A stretch of 64,000 nucleotides of DNA from Fluctibacter halophilus (GTDB taxonomy: Bacteria; Pseudomonadota; Gammaproteobacteria; Enterobacterales; Alteromonadaceae), in contig NZ_JAJEWP010000001.1 in the NCBI RefSeq assembly GCF_020687825.1, positions 296,078-360,077 of the forward strand, written 5' to 3'. The number at the start of each line of letters is the position of its first letter. Positions within the stretch are counted from its first letter, which is position 1. Positions 36,228 to 46,394 of the stretch are shown here, one piece after another. Made by a program: the position numbers and the translations under genes. The notes beneath the pieces were generated by a model. The model worked only from the letters and a program-made list of their open reading frames with translations. It searched no databases and was not told the DNA's origin.

Positions 36228-38072
36228 GTGTTGAACCATACTCCGCTATGGAAGTACATCATGATCCTGTTCGTGGTCAGTGTGTGTACTCTGTATGCCA
36301 TTCCCAATCTGTACGGGGAAGATTACGCCGTACAGATCTCAGCGGGCCGAGATGCGGTTGTTGATGTTGCCCTGATGGACGACGTGACAGCCCAGCTTGA
36401 AGCCGCCAAACTTGAACCCAAAAGCATCGCCTTTGAAAACGATCAGATCCTGGTGCGCTTTCGCGATGACAGTGCACAGCGCAGTGCGCGAGATGCACTG
36501 GAACGCCACTTGGGAACCGATTATTTCGTTGCCATGAACCTGGCCCCAGATACGCCGGACTGGTTGGAAAGTCTGGGTGGAACACCGATGAAACTCGGTC
36601 TGGATTTGCGTGGTGGCGTGCACTTCCTGATGGAAGTGGACATGGCGTCAGCATTGGACAAATCCTATGAAGATTCGGTTGGCGATTTTCGTACCGCATT
36701 GCGCGAAGAAGGCTTGCGCTATCGAGGCGTGCGTAGAACCGATAACGGGATCGAAATCCAATTCCGTGATGAAGACACCCTGGACAGCGCTGAATTTTTC
36801 CTGCGAAACCGTAACCCGGATTTTGTGTTCACCGAAATTGATGGCCTGACCCTGCGTGCAGAAATGTCACAACAGAAACTGGCCCAGACCCGTGATTATG
36901 CAGTAAAGCAAAATATCACCATTATCCGTAACCGGGTAAATCAATTGGGGGTTGCTGAACCGCTGGTACAGAAGCAAGGCGCTGAGCGCATTGTGGTGCA
37001 GTTGCCGGGTATTCAGGACACCGCCAAAGCCAAGGAAATCCTCAACGCAACAGCAACCCTGGAATACCGCAAGGTTGACATTGAGCACGACGTGCGTGAT
37101 GCCGTGGCTGGTCGGGTGCCGCCGGGTTCCGAGTTGTTGTACGATCAACAAGGTCAGCCGGTGTTGCTGGAAAAAGGCGTCATTGCCGAAGGTAGTAACA
37201 TCATCGACGCCAACAGTGGCGTGGATCAGTACGGCTTGCCAAAAGTGTCGATTTCTCTGGATTCCAAGGGTGGCGCGAAAATGGCGCGCTTTACCAAAGA
37301 CAATGTTGGAAATCCGATGGCCACCGTATTCATCGAGTACCGTTCCACGGGTGAGCGGGATGAAAACGGCAAATTGATTTTTGAACAACAGCGTGAAGTG
37401 ATCAGTGTTGCCACTATTCGTGGTCGCTTCGGTGCCAACTTTGAAACCACGGGTCTGGACTCACCGCAAGAAGCACAGAATCTGGCCCTGTTGTTACGTG
37501 CCGGCGCGCTGATTGCGCCGATCACCATTGTCGAAGAACGTACCGTCGGACCCAGCCTGGGTCAGGAGAACATCGAGCTGGGTACGCAGGCTATCGTCTG
37601 GGGCTTCCTGCTGGTGCTGGCGTTCATGCTGGTGTATTACAAGAAATTCGGTATCGTGGCCAATATCGCGCTGGCGCTGAACCTGGTGATGATTGTCGGT
37701 GTTATGTCGCTGATCCCAGGCGCAACGCTGACGCTGCCAGGCATGGCGGGTATTGTTCTGACCGTCGGTATGGCGGTGGATGCCAACGTGCTGATCTTTG
37801 AGCGTATCCGTGAAGAATTGCGCGACGGGCGTAGTCCTCAGCAGGCCATTCACCATGGTTACGATAGTGCATTCTCAACCATTCTGGATGCCAACATTAC
37901 CACCTTCATTGCGGCGTTGATCCTGTTTGCGGTCGGTACAGGCCCAATCAAAGGATTCTCCATCACGCTGATGATTGGTCTGGTGACGTCTATGTTCACC
38001 GCTATCATCGTTACCCGCGCGGTTGTAAACGGCATTTGGGGCGGTAAGCGTCTCAAAAAGCTGTCGATTTAA
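36228..38072 (+). CDS. secD: Protein translocase subunit SecD
   Basis: The 614-residue subunit uses the proton motive force to pull polypeptides across the inner membrane. The first helix is followed by [13 protein letters not shown]; the long periplasmic P1 domain includes [17 protein letters not shown] (D1 and D2 motifs). The C-terminal five-helix half contains [21 protein letters not shown] (D4). I chose the GTG at 36228 because [12 protein letters not shown] matches the start of E. coli SecD and a GAGGAAGGA ribosome binding site lies just upstream; the in-frame TTG at 36207 is in front of that site. secF follows after 11 bases. Confidence 0.97.
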   Translation: MLNHTPLWKYIMILFVVSVCTLYAIPNLYGEDYAVQISAGRDAVVDVALMDDVTAQLEAAKLEPKSIAFENDQILVRFRDDSAQRSARDALERHLGTDYFVAMNLAPDTPDWLESLGGTPMKLGLDLRGGVHFLMEVDMASALDKSYEDSVGDFRTALREEGLRYRGVRRTDNGIEIQFRDEDTLDSAEFFLRNRNPDFVFTEIDGLTLRAEMSQQKLAQTRDYAVKQNITIIRNRVNQLGVAEPLVQKQGAERIVVQLPGIQDTAKAKEILNATATLEYRKVDIEHDVRDAVAGRVPPGSELLYDQQGQPVLLEKGVIAEGSNIIDANSGVDQYGLPKVSISLDSKGGAKMARFTKDNVGNPMATVFIEYRSTGERDENGKLIFEQQREVISVATIRGRFGANFETTGLDSPQEAQNLALLLRAGALIAPITIVEERTVGPSLGQENIELGTQAIVWGFLLVLAFMLVYYKKFGIVANIALALNLVMIVGVMSLIPGATLTLPGMAGIVLTVGMAVDANVLIFERIREELRDGRSPQQAIHHGYDSAFSTILDANITTFIAALILFAVGTGPIKGFSITLMIGLVTSMFTAIIVTRAVVNGIWGGKRLKKLSI

Positions 38073-38083
38073 GGAGGTTTGGG

Positions 38084-39019
38084 ATGCGAATTTTTAAAAT
38101 GAAAGACACAGTGGATTTCATGTCACTGCGGATCCCGGCATTGGTTCTGTCGACCTTGATGGTGATAGGATCTCTGGTCAGCTTGTCGGTTAACAGCCTC
38201 AACTGGGGGTTGGATTTTACCGGCGGTACGGTGATTGAAATTGGTTATGACCAACCTGCACAACTCGACGACATCCGTCAGCGCCTCGACGGTGCCGGCT
38301 TTGGCGATGCGATCGTGCAAAACTTCGGTAGTGCCGAAGATGTTCTGATCCGCATTGCGCCGCGTGATGGGAAAAAGGCCAACGAAATCAGCAATACTGT
38401 GATGGATGTATTGGGCATTGGTCCTGACAACATGCGTCGTGTTGAGTTTGTTGGTCCCAATGTGGGTGAAGAGCTGACTGAACAGGGTGGTTTGGCCATG
38501 TTGGTGGCCTTGCTGTGTATCCTTATCTACGTGGCGATGCGTTTTGAGTGGCGTTTTGCGTTGGGTTCGGTAGCGGCATTGGCCCATGACGTTATTATCA
38601 CGCTGGGACTGTTTTCAGTGTTGCAGCTTGAATTTGATCTGACCGTGCTTGCTGCGGTACTGGCGGTGATCGGTTACTCCCTGAACGATACCATCGTTGT
38701 GTCGGACAGGATCCGTGAAAACTTCCGCAAGATCCGTAAAGGTGAGCCGGTAGAAATTATCAATACGTCACTGACCCAGACCCTGAACCGGACCATCATC
38801 ACGTCACTGACCACCATCCTGGTGTTGATGGCGCTGTTCTTTAAAGGCGGCGCATTGATCCATGGCTTCGCCACGGCGCTGCTGTTCGGTGTGTTTATCG
38901 GTACCTATTCATCCATTTATGTGGCGTCGCTGGTGGCGCTGGCCTTGGGTATCAGTCGAGAAGATCTGATGCCCACGGAAGTGGAAAAAGAAGGCGCGGA
39001 TCTCGATCCGTTGCCTTAG
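38084..39019 (+). CDS. secF: Protein translocase subunit SecF
   Basis: SecF pairs with SecD. The 311-residue protein has six membrane helices with the first at about 20-40, the LGLDFTGGT-like SLNWGLDFTGGTVIEIGY block, then the VIGYSLNDTIVVSDRIREN motif (D4/D5 type) in the membrane region. AAGGAGG precedes the ATG. A terminator follows about 25 bases after the stop. Confidence 0.97.
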   Translation: MRIFKMKDTVDFMSLRIPALVLSTLMVIGSLVSLSVNSLNWGLDFTGGTVIEIGYDQPAQLDDIRQRLDGAGFGDAIVQNFGSAEDVLIRIAPRDGKKANEISNTVMDVLGIGPDNMRRVEFVGPNVGEELTEQGGLAMLVALLCILIYVAMRFEWRFALGSVAALAHDVIITLGLFSVLQLEFDLTVLAAVLAVIGYSLNDTIVVSDRIRENFRKIRKGEPVEIINTSLTQTLNRTIITSLTTILVLMALFFKGGALIHGFATALLFGVFIGTYSSIYVASLVALALGISREDLMPTEVEKEGADLDPLP

Positions 39020-39041
39020 CTATCGGGTAAATTTCGGAAAC

Positions 39042-39070
39042 AAAAAAGCAGCCTCTGGCTGCTTTTTTTT
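39042..39070 (+). terminator. Rho-independent terminator after secF
   Basis: The stem AAGCAGCC/GGCTGCTT with a 3-base loop (39054-39056) is preceded by A6 and followed by T8. It can also serve the convergent rhodanese gene. Confidence 0.88.
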
Positions 39071-39097
39071 TGCCGAATGATTGTGATGAGTTGTTGC

Positions 39098-39493
39098 TTA
39101 GTCAGTCAGCAGCGAGAAGCCTTCGTCCAGCCAACCGGTAACACCGCCAATCATTTTTTTCACCGGTCTGCCCAGCTGACTGATGGCAAGAGCGGCTTTG
39201 TCCGCGCCATTGCAATGGGGGCCAGCACAATACACCACAAACACCGTGTTGGTATCATAAGCGGCCAACGATTGCTGATTTAGCCGTTTGTGTGGAATGT
39301 TGACGGCACCCGGCAAATGGCCCTGTTGGAATAAAGCCTCAGCCCGAACATCGAGCAGTACAAAGTCCTGGCGGTCGTTGCTGATGGCAAAGTGGGTGTC
39401 CCAACAATCGGTTTCAAACGCCAGCAATTGGGCAAAGTGTTCGCAGGCGAGTGATGAAGGGGCTGGAGGTGTGCGTAGTACCGGGGATGCCAT
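39098..39493 (-). CDS. Single-domain rhodanese-like sulfurtransferase
   Basis: The 131-residue protein is one rhodanese domain. It has the CH2A-like LLDVRAEALFQQGHLPGAVNIPHKRL block (about 48-72) and an active loop with VVYCAGPHCNGADKAA (Cys near residue 90), which should carry a persulfide. It has no signal peptide. It lies between secF and the GGDEF gene on the opposite strand. The substrate is unknown; thiosulfate or a protein thiol are both possible. Confidence 0.9.
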   Translation of the reverse strand: MASPVLRTPPAPSSLACEHFAQLLAFETDCWDTHFAISNDRQDFVLLDVRAEALFQQGHLPGAVNIPHKRLNQQSLAAYDTNTVFVVYCAGPHCNGADKAALAISQLGRPVKKMIGGVTGWLDEGFSLLTD

Positions 39494-39691
39494 GGGTATG
39501 CTCCTTGTGTTGAATTGGCGCTACTTTATGACAATCCGGGTCGAGCGCGGGAGCGGGAAACCGGACAGAATGCGCCCGTTTTGCGCCAAAATATCCTATG
39601 TACGGAAAACTTGTACCTGTCAGGTTTTTAATAATTTTTCGATATGAGTCAAATATTTACCGTTAAAAAGCACGTGCGAACTGGTTAAAAA

Positions 39692-40921
39692 ATGATCTAT
39701 ACTGGCGGCAATTTGCGACACTATGGAACGCCAGTGATAGACAACATTGCCGTCGTAACGCTTTTGGCTGCCTTGGTGCTGAACTGTGGCCTGGCGTGTT
39801 GGTTTCTGTTTCTTGTCCCCCCTGAAACCCGACATCATAAAGTACAAGCATTGTGGTATTTTCGCGGCTATTTTATAGCGACTTGTCTGGGTTACGTCTT
39901 TTACGCCTTGCGCCAATACGATCTGATGGCGTTGTCAGTTTTTGCTAACAATGGGTTGTTCCTGCTGGCCGCCTATTGTGTTGTGTTCGGGGTGCGTTGG
40001 CGCTACGCCGAAGACACCCATGTGTGGCGCCATCCCGCGATCGTTCATGTGCTGCTATTTGCCTGTGTGCAAACCTTTCTGTTTCTTCGCTATCCGGATC
40101 ATGAGCTTGCCCGCACGGTACTGGTCTACGTCAACGTAACGGCAGTTTTGTTGTATTGTCTGTCATTGCTGGCGCGTTACCGGCATCGGGATGAGCACAA
40201 CCGCAATTTGTTGACGGTGTGTATCGGGGTTGCCACTGTCGCCGTGTTTGCAATTCCAGTCACGTATGTTGCGAGCAATGATCTGACGGTGTTTTTCCTG
40301 ATGATGTTGCTGGTGCAAAATATCATCACCGTGATGTTGTTTGGTGCGTTTTATGCCAGCTTCTTGTTTGATGCGGTAAATCACTATCGCCAGCAGTCAG
40401 CCATAGACGAATTGACAGGGCTTTATCAGCGACGGGTGTTTCTGGCTCAGGCTGAGGGCTTTTTCCGTGCTGCCCGTCGTCACGATTACCCGGTGGTTTT
40501 ATTGCTGTGTGACTTACATGCACTGGAATCCATCAACCGTCAGCAAAGTCTGGAAGAGGGCGATAGGGTGCTGACCATCCTGGCGTCGACGTTGCGCAAT
40601 GTGACCCGCGAAGAAGACATTCTGGGCCGTTTGGGTGATCAGGTGGTTGCCGCATTACTACCCCAGACTTCAACAGACAGCGCCCAGTATTTGGTTGAAC
40701 GGATAAAAAAAGCCCTGGCCCAGTCGTCGTTACGGTTTGAACAACAAAACCTGAGTCAATGGGTGGGGTTTGGTGTCAGCAGCATTGAAGACCACGACAG
40801 CGCAGAAAGCTGCCTCAATGCGGCAATCAATCAGGCGCTTCATCGCCAGACTGAGGGGAAGGACGATACGGCAAAAAAGTCTGAACCCGATATTTCGTCG
40901 GCCAATCCCCGGTCATTGTAA
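39692..40921 (+). CDS. Membrane-anchored degenerate GGDEF domain protein
   Basis: The 409-residue protein has about seven N-terminal membrane helices (residues 20-230) and a C-terminal GGDEF-fold domain opening with AIDELTGLYQRRVFLAQAE (237-255). The signature that should read RxGGDEF is RLGDQVV at 323-329, so the GGDEF motif is broken; the metal Asp in LLCDLHALESIN (284) remains. It is probably catalytically dead or a c-di-GMP receptor. The start is uncertain because no good ribosome binding site precedes ATG 39692. The tail (380-409) is low complexity. It might be co-transcribed with the next gene. Confidence 0.82.
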   Translation: MIYTGGNLRHYGTPVIDNIAVVTLLAALVLNCGLACWFLFLVPPETRHHKVQALWYFRGYFIATCLGYVFYALRQYDLMALSVFANNGLFLLAAYCVVFGVRWRYAEDTHVWRHPAIVHVLLFACVQTFLFLRYPDHELARTVLVYVNVTAVLLYCLSLLARYRHRDEHNRNLLTVCIGVATVAVFAIPVTYVASNDLTVFFLMMLLVQNIITVMLFGAFYASFLFDAVNHYRQQSAIDELTGLYQRRVFLAQAEGFFRAARRHDYPVVLLLCDLHALESINRQQSLEEGDRVLTILASTLRNVTREEDILGRLGDQVVAALLPQTSTDSAQYLVERIKKALAQSSLRFEQQNLSQWVGFGVSSIEDHDSAESCLNAAINQALHRQTEGKDDTAKKSEPDISSANPRSL

Positions 40922-40996
40922 TTCTGTCACAGCACATACCGTTAGAACCATTTTCCAGCTACTATGGCAGTAAACCGTCTATCGGATGTTTTCATC

Positions 40997-41938
40997 ATGA
41001 AGTTTCAAATGCCTCTCATTGCTGTGTGCCTGAGTATAGGTATGCTGTCGACCGGCTTGCACGCGGCACCCCAATTGCCTGATGCCAGTCCGCCACAGCT
41101 TGACCAATACCTGGGCGGTCTGTCTGAAGCCGAGCGGATTGCACAAACGGCGGCATGGTTGCAGGCGTTGGCTGCGCGCCCGGATTGGCAACGGCAGTAC
41201 GCTGACTGGGTACAAGGATTAACCGCCAGTGCACTGAAGCAAACCACAACCGATCCTGATCATCCTCGTCGAACACTGACCGTTATCGATATTGCCCGGC
41301 TGGCCAGGACGACACAGAGCTTGTGGAAAATTGATGCTCAGGCCCTTGAATTGCATCGGCGCTGGCAACAAGGCAGTCTCGATTGGCGAACCCTTGCCGA
41401 TGACACTGCACCCAATACCCGTCGCGCTGCAGTAAAATGGCTTTGTGAGCTGGATGTGGAGACGCTTTACCAAGTGGCAGAGCAATGGCGCGCGCAGCAG
41501 CTTTGGCAATTGTTTACAGACAACCAGTTGTTGGCGTTGCTGGCTCTGCGTACGGCCGACTCGTCGTTGTTCAACATAGTGTGGCGGCGTCCGGCAGATG
41601 CGCACAGTGCCTCGGTACTGCAACAACTTTCCGCACAGCTGCCTGCCGACAAGGCCATTCCATTGCTGATTGACGCCAGTGCTTCAGACATTCTGCAATC
41701 GCAGGCGGTCACGCTGTTGGTGGTCGAACACAGCCAGCATCCCGACGCGCGCGGATTTTTGCTCAAAGGACTGGGGAACGAGCGTATACAGTGGCACGTC
41801 GCAGCCAACTTATCCCGCGCCGATCAGACCTTCAGAATGGCAGCCTATCAGCAGTTGATGTCCGCGACGTCGACCGAAAAAAGTGCGTTGCGGGGCTTCG
41901 CATTGCAGCAGTTGACACGCGAGCGGGAGGTGTACTGA
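40997..41938 (+). CDS. Secreted all-helical hypothetical protein
   Basis: I do not recognise a named family. The 313-residue protein has a Sec signal peptide (1-24, ending LHA-A) and a mature part of short amphipathic helices rich in Leu, Ala, Gln and Trp, with a HEAT-like spacing of NTRRAAVKWLCELD and DARGFLLKGLGNERI blocks. I chose ATG 40997, which gives a clean signal peptide; the GTG/ATG region at 40964 does not. The stop overlaps the start of the carboxypeptidase gene by one base (TGATG), so the two are translationally coupled. It may be a partner, inhibitor or chaperone of that peptidase; this is inference. Confidence 0.72.
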   Translation: MKFQMPLIAVCLSIGMLSTGLHAAPQLPDASPPQLDQYLGGLSEAERIAQTAAWLQALAARPDWQRQYADWVQGLTASALKQTTTDPDHPRRTLTVIDIARLARTTQSLWKIDAQALELHRRWQQGSLDWRTLADDTAPNTRRAAVKWLCELDVETLYQVAEQWRAQQLWQLFTDNQLLALLALRTADSSLFNIVWRRPADAHSASVLQQLSAQLPADKAIPLLIDASASDILQSQAVTLLVVEHSQHPDARGFLLKGLGNERIQWHVAANLSRADQTFRMAAYQQLMSATSTEKSALRGFALQQLTREREVY

Positions 41939-43773
41939 TGGGACGTTTCAGCCTGGCTTGTGTACTTTTATTGTTCGCGACGTCGGTTTCGGCACAGCAA
42001 TACCGCTACACCGATACGGAATCCGGCGCAGGGTTGATCCCGCTGGGATATCCGGTTCCACAACCGGTGGATAGCCTGACCCCGGTGGATGGATTTCGCA
42101 CCTATGAGAGTCTTAACAGCCGCCATCAACAACTGGTCGGCCAATCACCCTGGTTCAGTGCAACGGCGGTGGGGACAACACTCAAAGGCCAAACGATATG
42201 GGCCTATCAAATCGGCACCTCGGACACCACCAATGCCTTGGGTGGACCGGTAGGTTCGGCGTTGATCAATGGCGGTATCCATGCCCGCGAGTGGCAATCG
42301 CCGGAAGCCACAACCGGCTACATGGAAGCGCTGTTTGAGCACCAAAACGATCAGCATTTGCACCAGTACCTGTTGGAGAACCTGCATTTGGTGATCATCC
42401 CGGTCCTCAACATTGACGGCTTTGTGCAGACGCAGCGTTACCCCAGTCAGGTGACATCGTCTGTCGGGACGCCACGGGAAGGGCGCATGCGCCGAAAAAA
42501 CCTGCGTGATACTGATACTGATATCGAGACGCTGGATGACAACCTCAATGGCGTGGATCTGAACCGGAATAACGATCCGTACTGGGCAACCAATGATCAA
42601 CGCAGTTCATCGGTTCAGACCTCGCTGGTGTATCACGGTAGCGTGGCCGCTTCAGAACCGGAAACCCAGGCCCTGCAACAGGGCGCCGTTGTGGCAGGCG
42701 AGCAGCGGTTGCGCTTTTATACCGATACCCATTCTTTTTCGCAGATTTATTACACCCCGCTGATTGGCCAAACCCGCCGCGACCGAATTGCTGCCAGAGT
42801 CGCAACCGTGATGCGCGCGGCAAATGCAAACAAGTACCGCTATGGCCCGTCAGCGGCGGGCTCTGGTATTGGTGCCACCGATGAATACTTTGCTAACACC
42901 TATGCTGTGCCATCCTACACACTGGAAATTGAACCCCTGAGTTCGGCCAGTGAATACGGTGGTTTTGGGATATCCCATGATGGCTTCATCCTGCCCGCTT
43001 CTGAGGTGGCGCGAATGCGCAGGGAAACCACCGCGGCAACGCTGATCGGACTGTATACCATGGCCGACATTCCCTATGTGCAGGAAATACAGTTGCTGGA
43101 TACCGACCAACAGGTGGTTTGGCAGCAGCATTGGCAGGCTGACGGTCAGCAGCGTACCTTGCAACGAACAGTGCAGGGCAGTCTCAACGCCGGGCAGTCC
43201 TACCAGTTACGGGTCATCTTCAATAAGCCGATGCGCAGCCTTGATGAGGGCGGTGAGGTGGTTGGCAATGGGCTGTCGACGCTGCCGGGGATCACCTTGT
43301 CCTGGCAGGCCGTGATGGACGGTGAGGCACAAACCTGGTCCATTGATGCAGCGCAAGGACAGTGGATAACGGATGTTGGCAGCGTGCGTTACCGCACGGA
43401 TACGTTTGTTGTTCCTGTGACCCTGCCAGAGACCTTTGAACTGTCGTCGGTGACACGGCTGACGATGGCCGTCAGTACCACTGACATGGCGGGGCAGGGG
43501 CTGGACACCAACCCTGCGACGATCGTGGATTGGCAGCAGGGACGCTGGCTCAATTATGAAGACAGTGACGGCAATACTGACACAGATACAGGTGGGGAAG
43601 ATGTTGCGATGCGACTGATCGATGATGGCAGTCCGCTGTATGAAGACACATCGACGCCGACAACCCCTGTTGTGCCAACGCCACCCTCCACATCCAGCAG
43701 CAGTGGTGGTGTGTTCAGCGTATGGTGGGGCTTTTTGTCGTTGCTGGTGGTGATTCGCCGACAATCGCGCTAA
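41938..43773 (+). CDS. M14 zinc carboxypeptidase with GlyGly-CTERM anchor
   Basis: The 611-residue secreted metallopeptidase has a signal peptide (1-19). The zinc ligands are His115 and Glu118 in GGIHAREWQSPEA and His265 in YTDTHSF; the catalytic Glu330 is in TLEIEP. This is the M14 carboxypeptidase A/B type. A beta-rich region follows (about 370-560). The C-terminus is Ser-rich, then GG at 590-591, a hydrophobic stretch and a basic RRQSR tail: a GlyGly-CTERM signal processed by rhombosortase in Vibrio and relatives. The start ATG 41938 overlaps the preceding stop. No clear rhombosortase lies in the window. Confidence 0.92.
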   Translation: MGRFSLACVLLLFATSVSAQQYRYTDTESGAGLIPLGYPVPQPVDSLTPVDGFRTYESLNSRHQQLVGQSPWFSATAVGTTLKGQTIWAYQIGTSDTTNALGGPVGSALINGGIHAREWQSPEATTGYMEALFEHQNDQHLHQYLLENLHLVIIPVLNIDGFVQTQRYPSQVTSSVGTPREGRMRRKNLRDTDTDIETLDDNLNGVDLNRNNDPYWATNDQRSSSVQTSLVYHGSVAASEPETQALQQGAVVAGEQRLRFYTDTHSFSQIYYTPLIGQTRRDRIAARVATVMRAANANKYRYGPSAAGSGIGATDEYFANTYAVPSYTLEIEPLSSASEYGGFGISHDGFILPASEVARMRRETTAATLIGLYTMADIPYVQEIQLLDTDQQVVWQQHWQADGQQRTLQRTVQGSLNAGQSYQLRVIFNKPMRSLDEGGEVVGNGLSTLPGITLSWQAVMDGEAQTWSIDAAQGQWITDVGSVRYRTDTFVVPVTLPETFELSSVTRLTMAVSTTDMAGQGLDTNPATIVDWQQGRWLNYEDSDGNTDTDTGGEDVAMRLIDDGSPLYEDTSTPTTPVVPTPPSTSSSSGGVFSVWWGFLSLLVVIRRQSR

Positions 43774-43774
43774 A

Positions 43775-43800
43775 AAAAAGCCGGCATTTGCCGGCTTTTT
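43775..43800. terminator. Bidirectional Rho-independent terminator
   Basis: The stem GCCGGCA/TGCCGGC with a very short loop is flanked by A and T runs on both sides. It separates convergent carboxypeptidase (+) and suhB (-). Confidence 0.88.
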
Positions 43801-43818
43801 GATAAGACTGTGGGTTGA

Positions 43819-44595
43819 TCATCCGCGCAGGGTTTTTACCAGCTGCTGTACCACTTTGGCGCTGCCGGCAACGATCTCACCTTTCTTCATGGTGTCGTTT
43901 CCTCCGGCAAAATCCGTTACCAGACCGCCTGCTTCTTTGACGATCAGTTCTCCGGCGGCAATGTCCCAAGGTTTGATGCCGCGTTCCCAGTATCCGTCAT
44001 AACGGCCGGCGGCCACGTAGGCCAAATCCAGCGCAGCAGAGCCACATCGGCGCACATCACCGGCCTGGGTGAAGATACGATTGAAGGATTCGGTGTAGGC
44101 TGGCAATGCTGCCTTATCTTTAAATGGGAAGGCTGTAGCCAGTACGGTACCTGCCAGTTCACGGGCGCCAGAAGCACGGACACGGAATCCGTTCAATTGA
44201 GCACCGGCCCCTTTGCTGGCGGTGAACAGTTCGCCACGAATGGGATCAAAAACGACGGCCTGTTCGACCTTGCCTTTATGTTGCAGGGCGATAGAAACGG
44301 CAAAGTGAGGAATGCCTTTGATGAAATTGGTCGTGCCATCCAGCGGGTCAATGATCCATTTGTACGCTTCGTCACCGTCAATGACGCCGCCTTCTTCACC
44401 GATAAAGCTGTGATCAGGATAGGATTGCTGAATTTTGGCAATGATGGCTTGTTCTGCTTCTTTATCAATACGCGTGACATAATCATTGATGCCTTTTACT
44501 TCGGCCATCAGATCGTCTCGCTTCTCGAGACCACGGACAATAATGTTTCCGGCAACGCGCGCAGCGCGCACCGCAATGTTCAGCATAGGATGCAT
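43819..44595 (-). CDS. suhB: Inositol-1-monophosphatase SuhB
   Basis: SuhB dephosphorylates inositol phosphate and also acts in rRNA antitermination with NusA/NusB. The 258-residue protein opens with MHPMLNIAVRAARVAGN, as in E. coli SuhB. It has the metal-binding motifs IGEEGG (about 66-71), IIDPLDGTTNF (about 82-92) and KPWDIAAGELIVKEAGG (about 209-225). I took ATG 44595 rather than TTG 44601 because it matches the E. coli start. It is divergent from trmJ across about 230 bases; in Pseudomonas the order is the same. Confidence 0.96.
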   Translation of the reverse strand: MHPMLNIAVRAARVAGNIIVRGLEKRDDLMAEVKGINDYVTRIDKEAEQAIIAKIQQSYPDHSFIGEEGGVIDGDEAYKWIIDPLDGTTNFIKGIPHFAVSIALQHKGKVEQAVVFDPIRGELFTASKGAGAQLNGFRVRASGARELAGTVLATAFPFKDKAALPAYTESFNRIFTQAGDVRRCGSAALDLAYVAAGRYDGYWERGIKPWDIAAGELIVKEAGGLVTDFAGGNDTMKKGEIVAGSAKVVQQLVKTLRG

Positions 44596-44823
44596 AGTCA
44601 AACCACCAATTGTATAAAGAACTGTTAAGAGCAGCCCGGTTGCTACAGCGCCCGGTCAACGATTCTCGAGCGCACCTTCGGGTCGCTCAAAAATTCGCCG
44701 CGGAGTCTAACAGGATATGACCGTAATGCAATGACTATTTACCCTAAACCTCGGATTGGGGCAGGATCCGAGCCCACAATGTGTGCTAGACTTCGCGCCC
44801 TGAACGACGTCAACAGCTTGTCT

Positions 44824-45552
44824 ATGTTAAAGAATATTCGAATCGTATTGGTAAACACTTCCCATACCGGCAATATCGGCTCAACCGCTCGGGCCATGAA
44901 AACCATGGGCCTGGGTGAACTGGTGCTGGTTGATCCGGTCTCTGCACCCGATGGTAAAGCCAGTGCCATGGCCGCCGGTGCCGGCGATGTACTCGGGAAT
45001 GCGAAGACAGTAGCAACCCTGGCCGAAGCCGTGCAGGACTGTGGTCTGGTGGTTGGCACCAGTGCGCGGTCGAGAACCTTGCCCTGGCCGATGCTGGAAC
45101 CTCGAGAATGCGGTGAAAAGCTGGTTCAGGAGGTCGCTAATTACCCCGTTGCACTGGTGTTCGGGCGTGAAAACAGTGGCTTGAGCAATGATGAATTGCA
45201 ACAGTGTCATTATCATGTGTGCATTCCTGCCAATCCCGAATACAGTTCGTTAAACCTGGCTGCTGCGGTTCAGACGCTGTGCTATGAAATCCGCATGGCG
45301 CACCTGAATGCTGAGTCTTATCCGCCGGTCGAGGAGACGTATCCGCTGGTGGAAGATTTGGAACGCTTTTATACCCACCTTGAATCGACACTGTTGGAAA
45401 CCGGTTTTATTGTCAAAAATCACCCGGGTCAGGTAATGACCAAGTTGCGCCGGTTGTTCAATCGTGCCCGTCCTGAGGCGCAGGAGCTGAACATTCTGCG
45501 TGGCATTCTGGCGTCTATCGATAAAACCGCCAAGGGCCAACGCCGGGATTGA
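44824..45552 (+). CDS. trmJ: tRNA (cytidine/uridine-2'-O-)-methyltransferase TrmJ
   Basis: TrmJ methylates the 2'-hydroxyl at tRNA position 32. The 242-residue SPOUT protein has [20 protein letters not shown] near the start, LVDPVSA, and the knot motifs [14 protein letters not shown] and [16 protein letters not shown] chose ATG 44824 because [14 protein letters not shown] is the family start; the upstream frame to 44731 would add unrelated residues. cysE follows 3 bases later. Confidence 0.95.
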   Translation: MLKNIRIVLVNTSHTGNIGSTARAMKTMGLGELVLVDPVSAPDGKASAMAAGAGDVLGNAKTVATLAEAVQDCGLVVGTSARSRTLPWPMLEPRECGEKLVQEVANYPVALVFGRENSGLSNDELQQCHYHVCIPANPEYSSLNLAAAVQTLCYEIRMAHLNAESYPPVEETYPLVEDLERFYTHLESTLLETGFIVKNHPGQVMTKLRRLFNRARPEAQELNILRGILASIDKTAKGQRRD

Positions 45553-45555
45553 GTT

Positions 45556-46353
45556 ATGTTTGAGCGCATCAAAGAAGACATCGACAGTGTGTTTCATCGC
45601 GATCCGGCTGCGCGCACTACCTTCGAAGTGCTGACTAATTATCCCGGCTTGCATGCAATTTGGATCCATCGGCTCAGCCACCGCTTGTGGAAGGCTAACT
45701 GGAAATGGCTGGCACGCACCTTATCGACGTTTTCCCGTTGGCTAACCGGGGTCGAAATCCATCCGGGCGCAACCCTGGGGCGGCGGTTTTTTATCGACCA
45801 CGGGATGGGTGTGGTGATCGGCGAAACCGCTGAAATTGGTGATGATGTTACGCTGTATCATGGCGTTACCCTTGGGGGAACCAGTTGGAGTGCAGGTAAG
45901 CGCCATCCCACACTGGAGGACAATGTGGTTGTTGGAGCTGGCGCCAAAGTGCTGGGTCCTATCACGATGCATAAAGGGGCCAAAGTCGGGTCCAATTCGG
46001 TGGTGGTTAAAGACGTACCCGCCAATGCAACCGTGGTCGGGATACCTGGCCGAATCGTGATGCAAGCGGCAGAAAAAGATCAGGAAAAACACGCGCAACG
46101 TGGTAGAATCGCGCGCAAATATGGGTTTGATGCCTATGCGGTATCGCCAGACAACCCGGATCCCGTCGCCAATGCCATTGGGCAGATGCTGGATCATTTG
46201 CACCTTGTCGACACCAAAGTCGAAGAAATGTGCAAGGCCATCAACACCATGGGTGGTGATGTGTGTGGGAAAGCGTTGCCGAGTCTTGACATTGAAGCGT
46301 TTGAAACCGGCCACGAAAAGAAAGATCAGGACAGTTTCGATCCGCACATTTGA
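45556..46353 (+). CDS. cysE: Serine O-acetyltransferase
   Basis: CysE makes O-acetylserine, the carbon backbone of cysteine. The 265-residue protein has an N-terminal helical domain and a C-terminal left-handed beta-helix of hexapeptide repeats: [46 protein letters not shown], with the catalytic His in DHGMG. It is placed right before iscR, as in Pseudomonas, which links cysteine supply with Fe-S cluster assembly. It starts 3 bases after trmJ. Confidence 0.97.
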   Translation: MFERIKEDIDSVFHRDPAARTTFEVLTNYPGLHAIWIHRLSHRLWKANWKWLARTLSTFSRWLTGVEIHPGATLGRRFFIDHGMGVVIGETAEIGDDVTLYHGVTLGGTSWSAGKRHPTLEDNVVVGAGAKVLGPITMHKGAKVGSNSVVVKDVPANATVVGIPGRIVMQAAEKDQEKHAQRGRIARKYGFDAYAVSPDNPDPVANAIGQMLDHLHLVDTKVEEMCKAINTMGGDVCGKALPSLDIEAFETGHEKKDQDSFDPHI

Positions 46354-46394
46354 ACGCGGGATTGACGGAATACCCTACTAAAACACTAAGGTAA

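Noticed and set aside
39713-39726. TGGCGG...TTGC resembling a sigma-54 promoter
   Set aside because: The spacing between GG and GC is 9 rather than the required 10, and it lies inside the GGDEF coding region.
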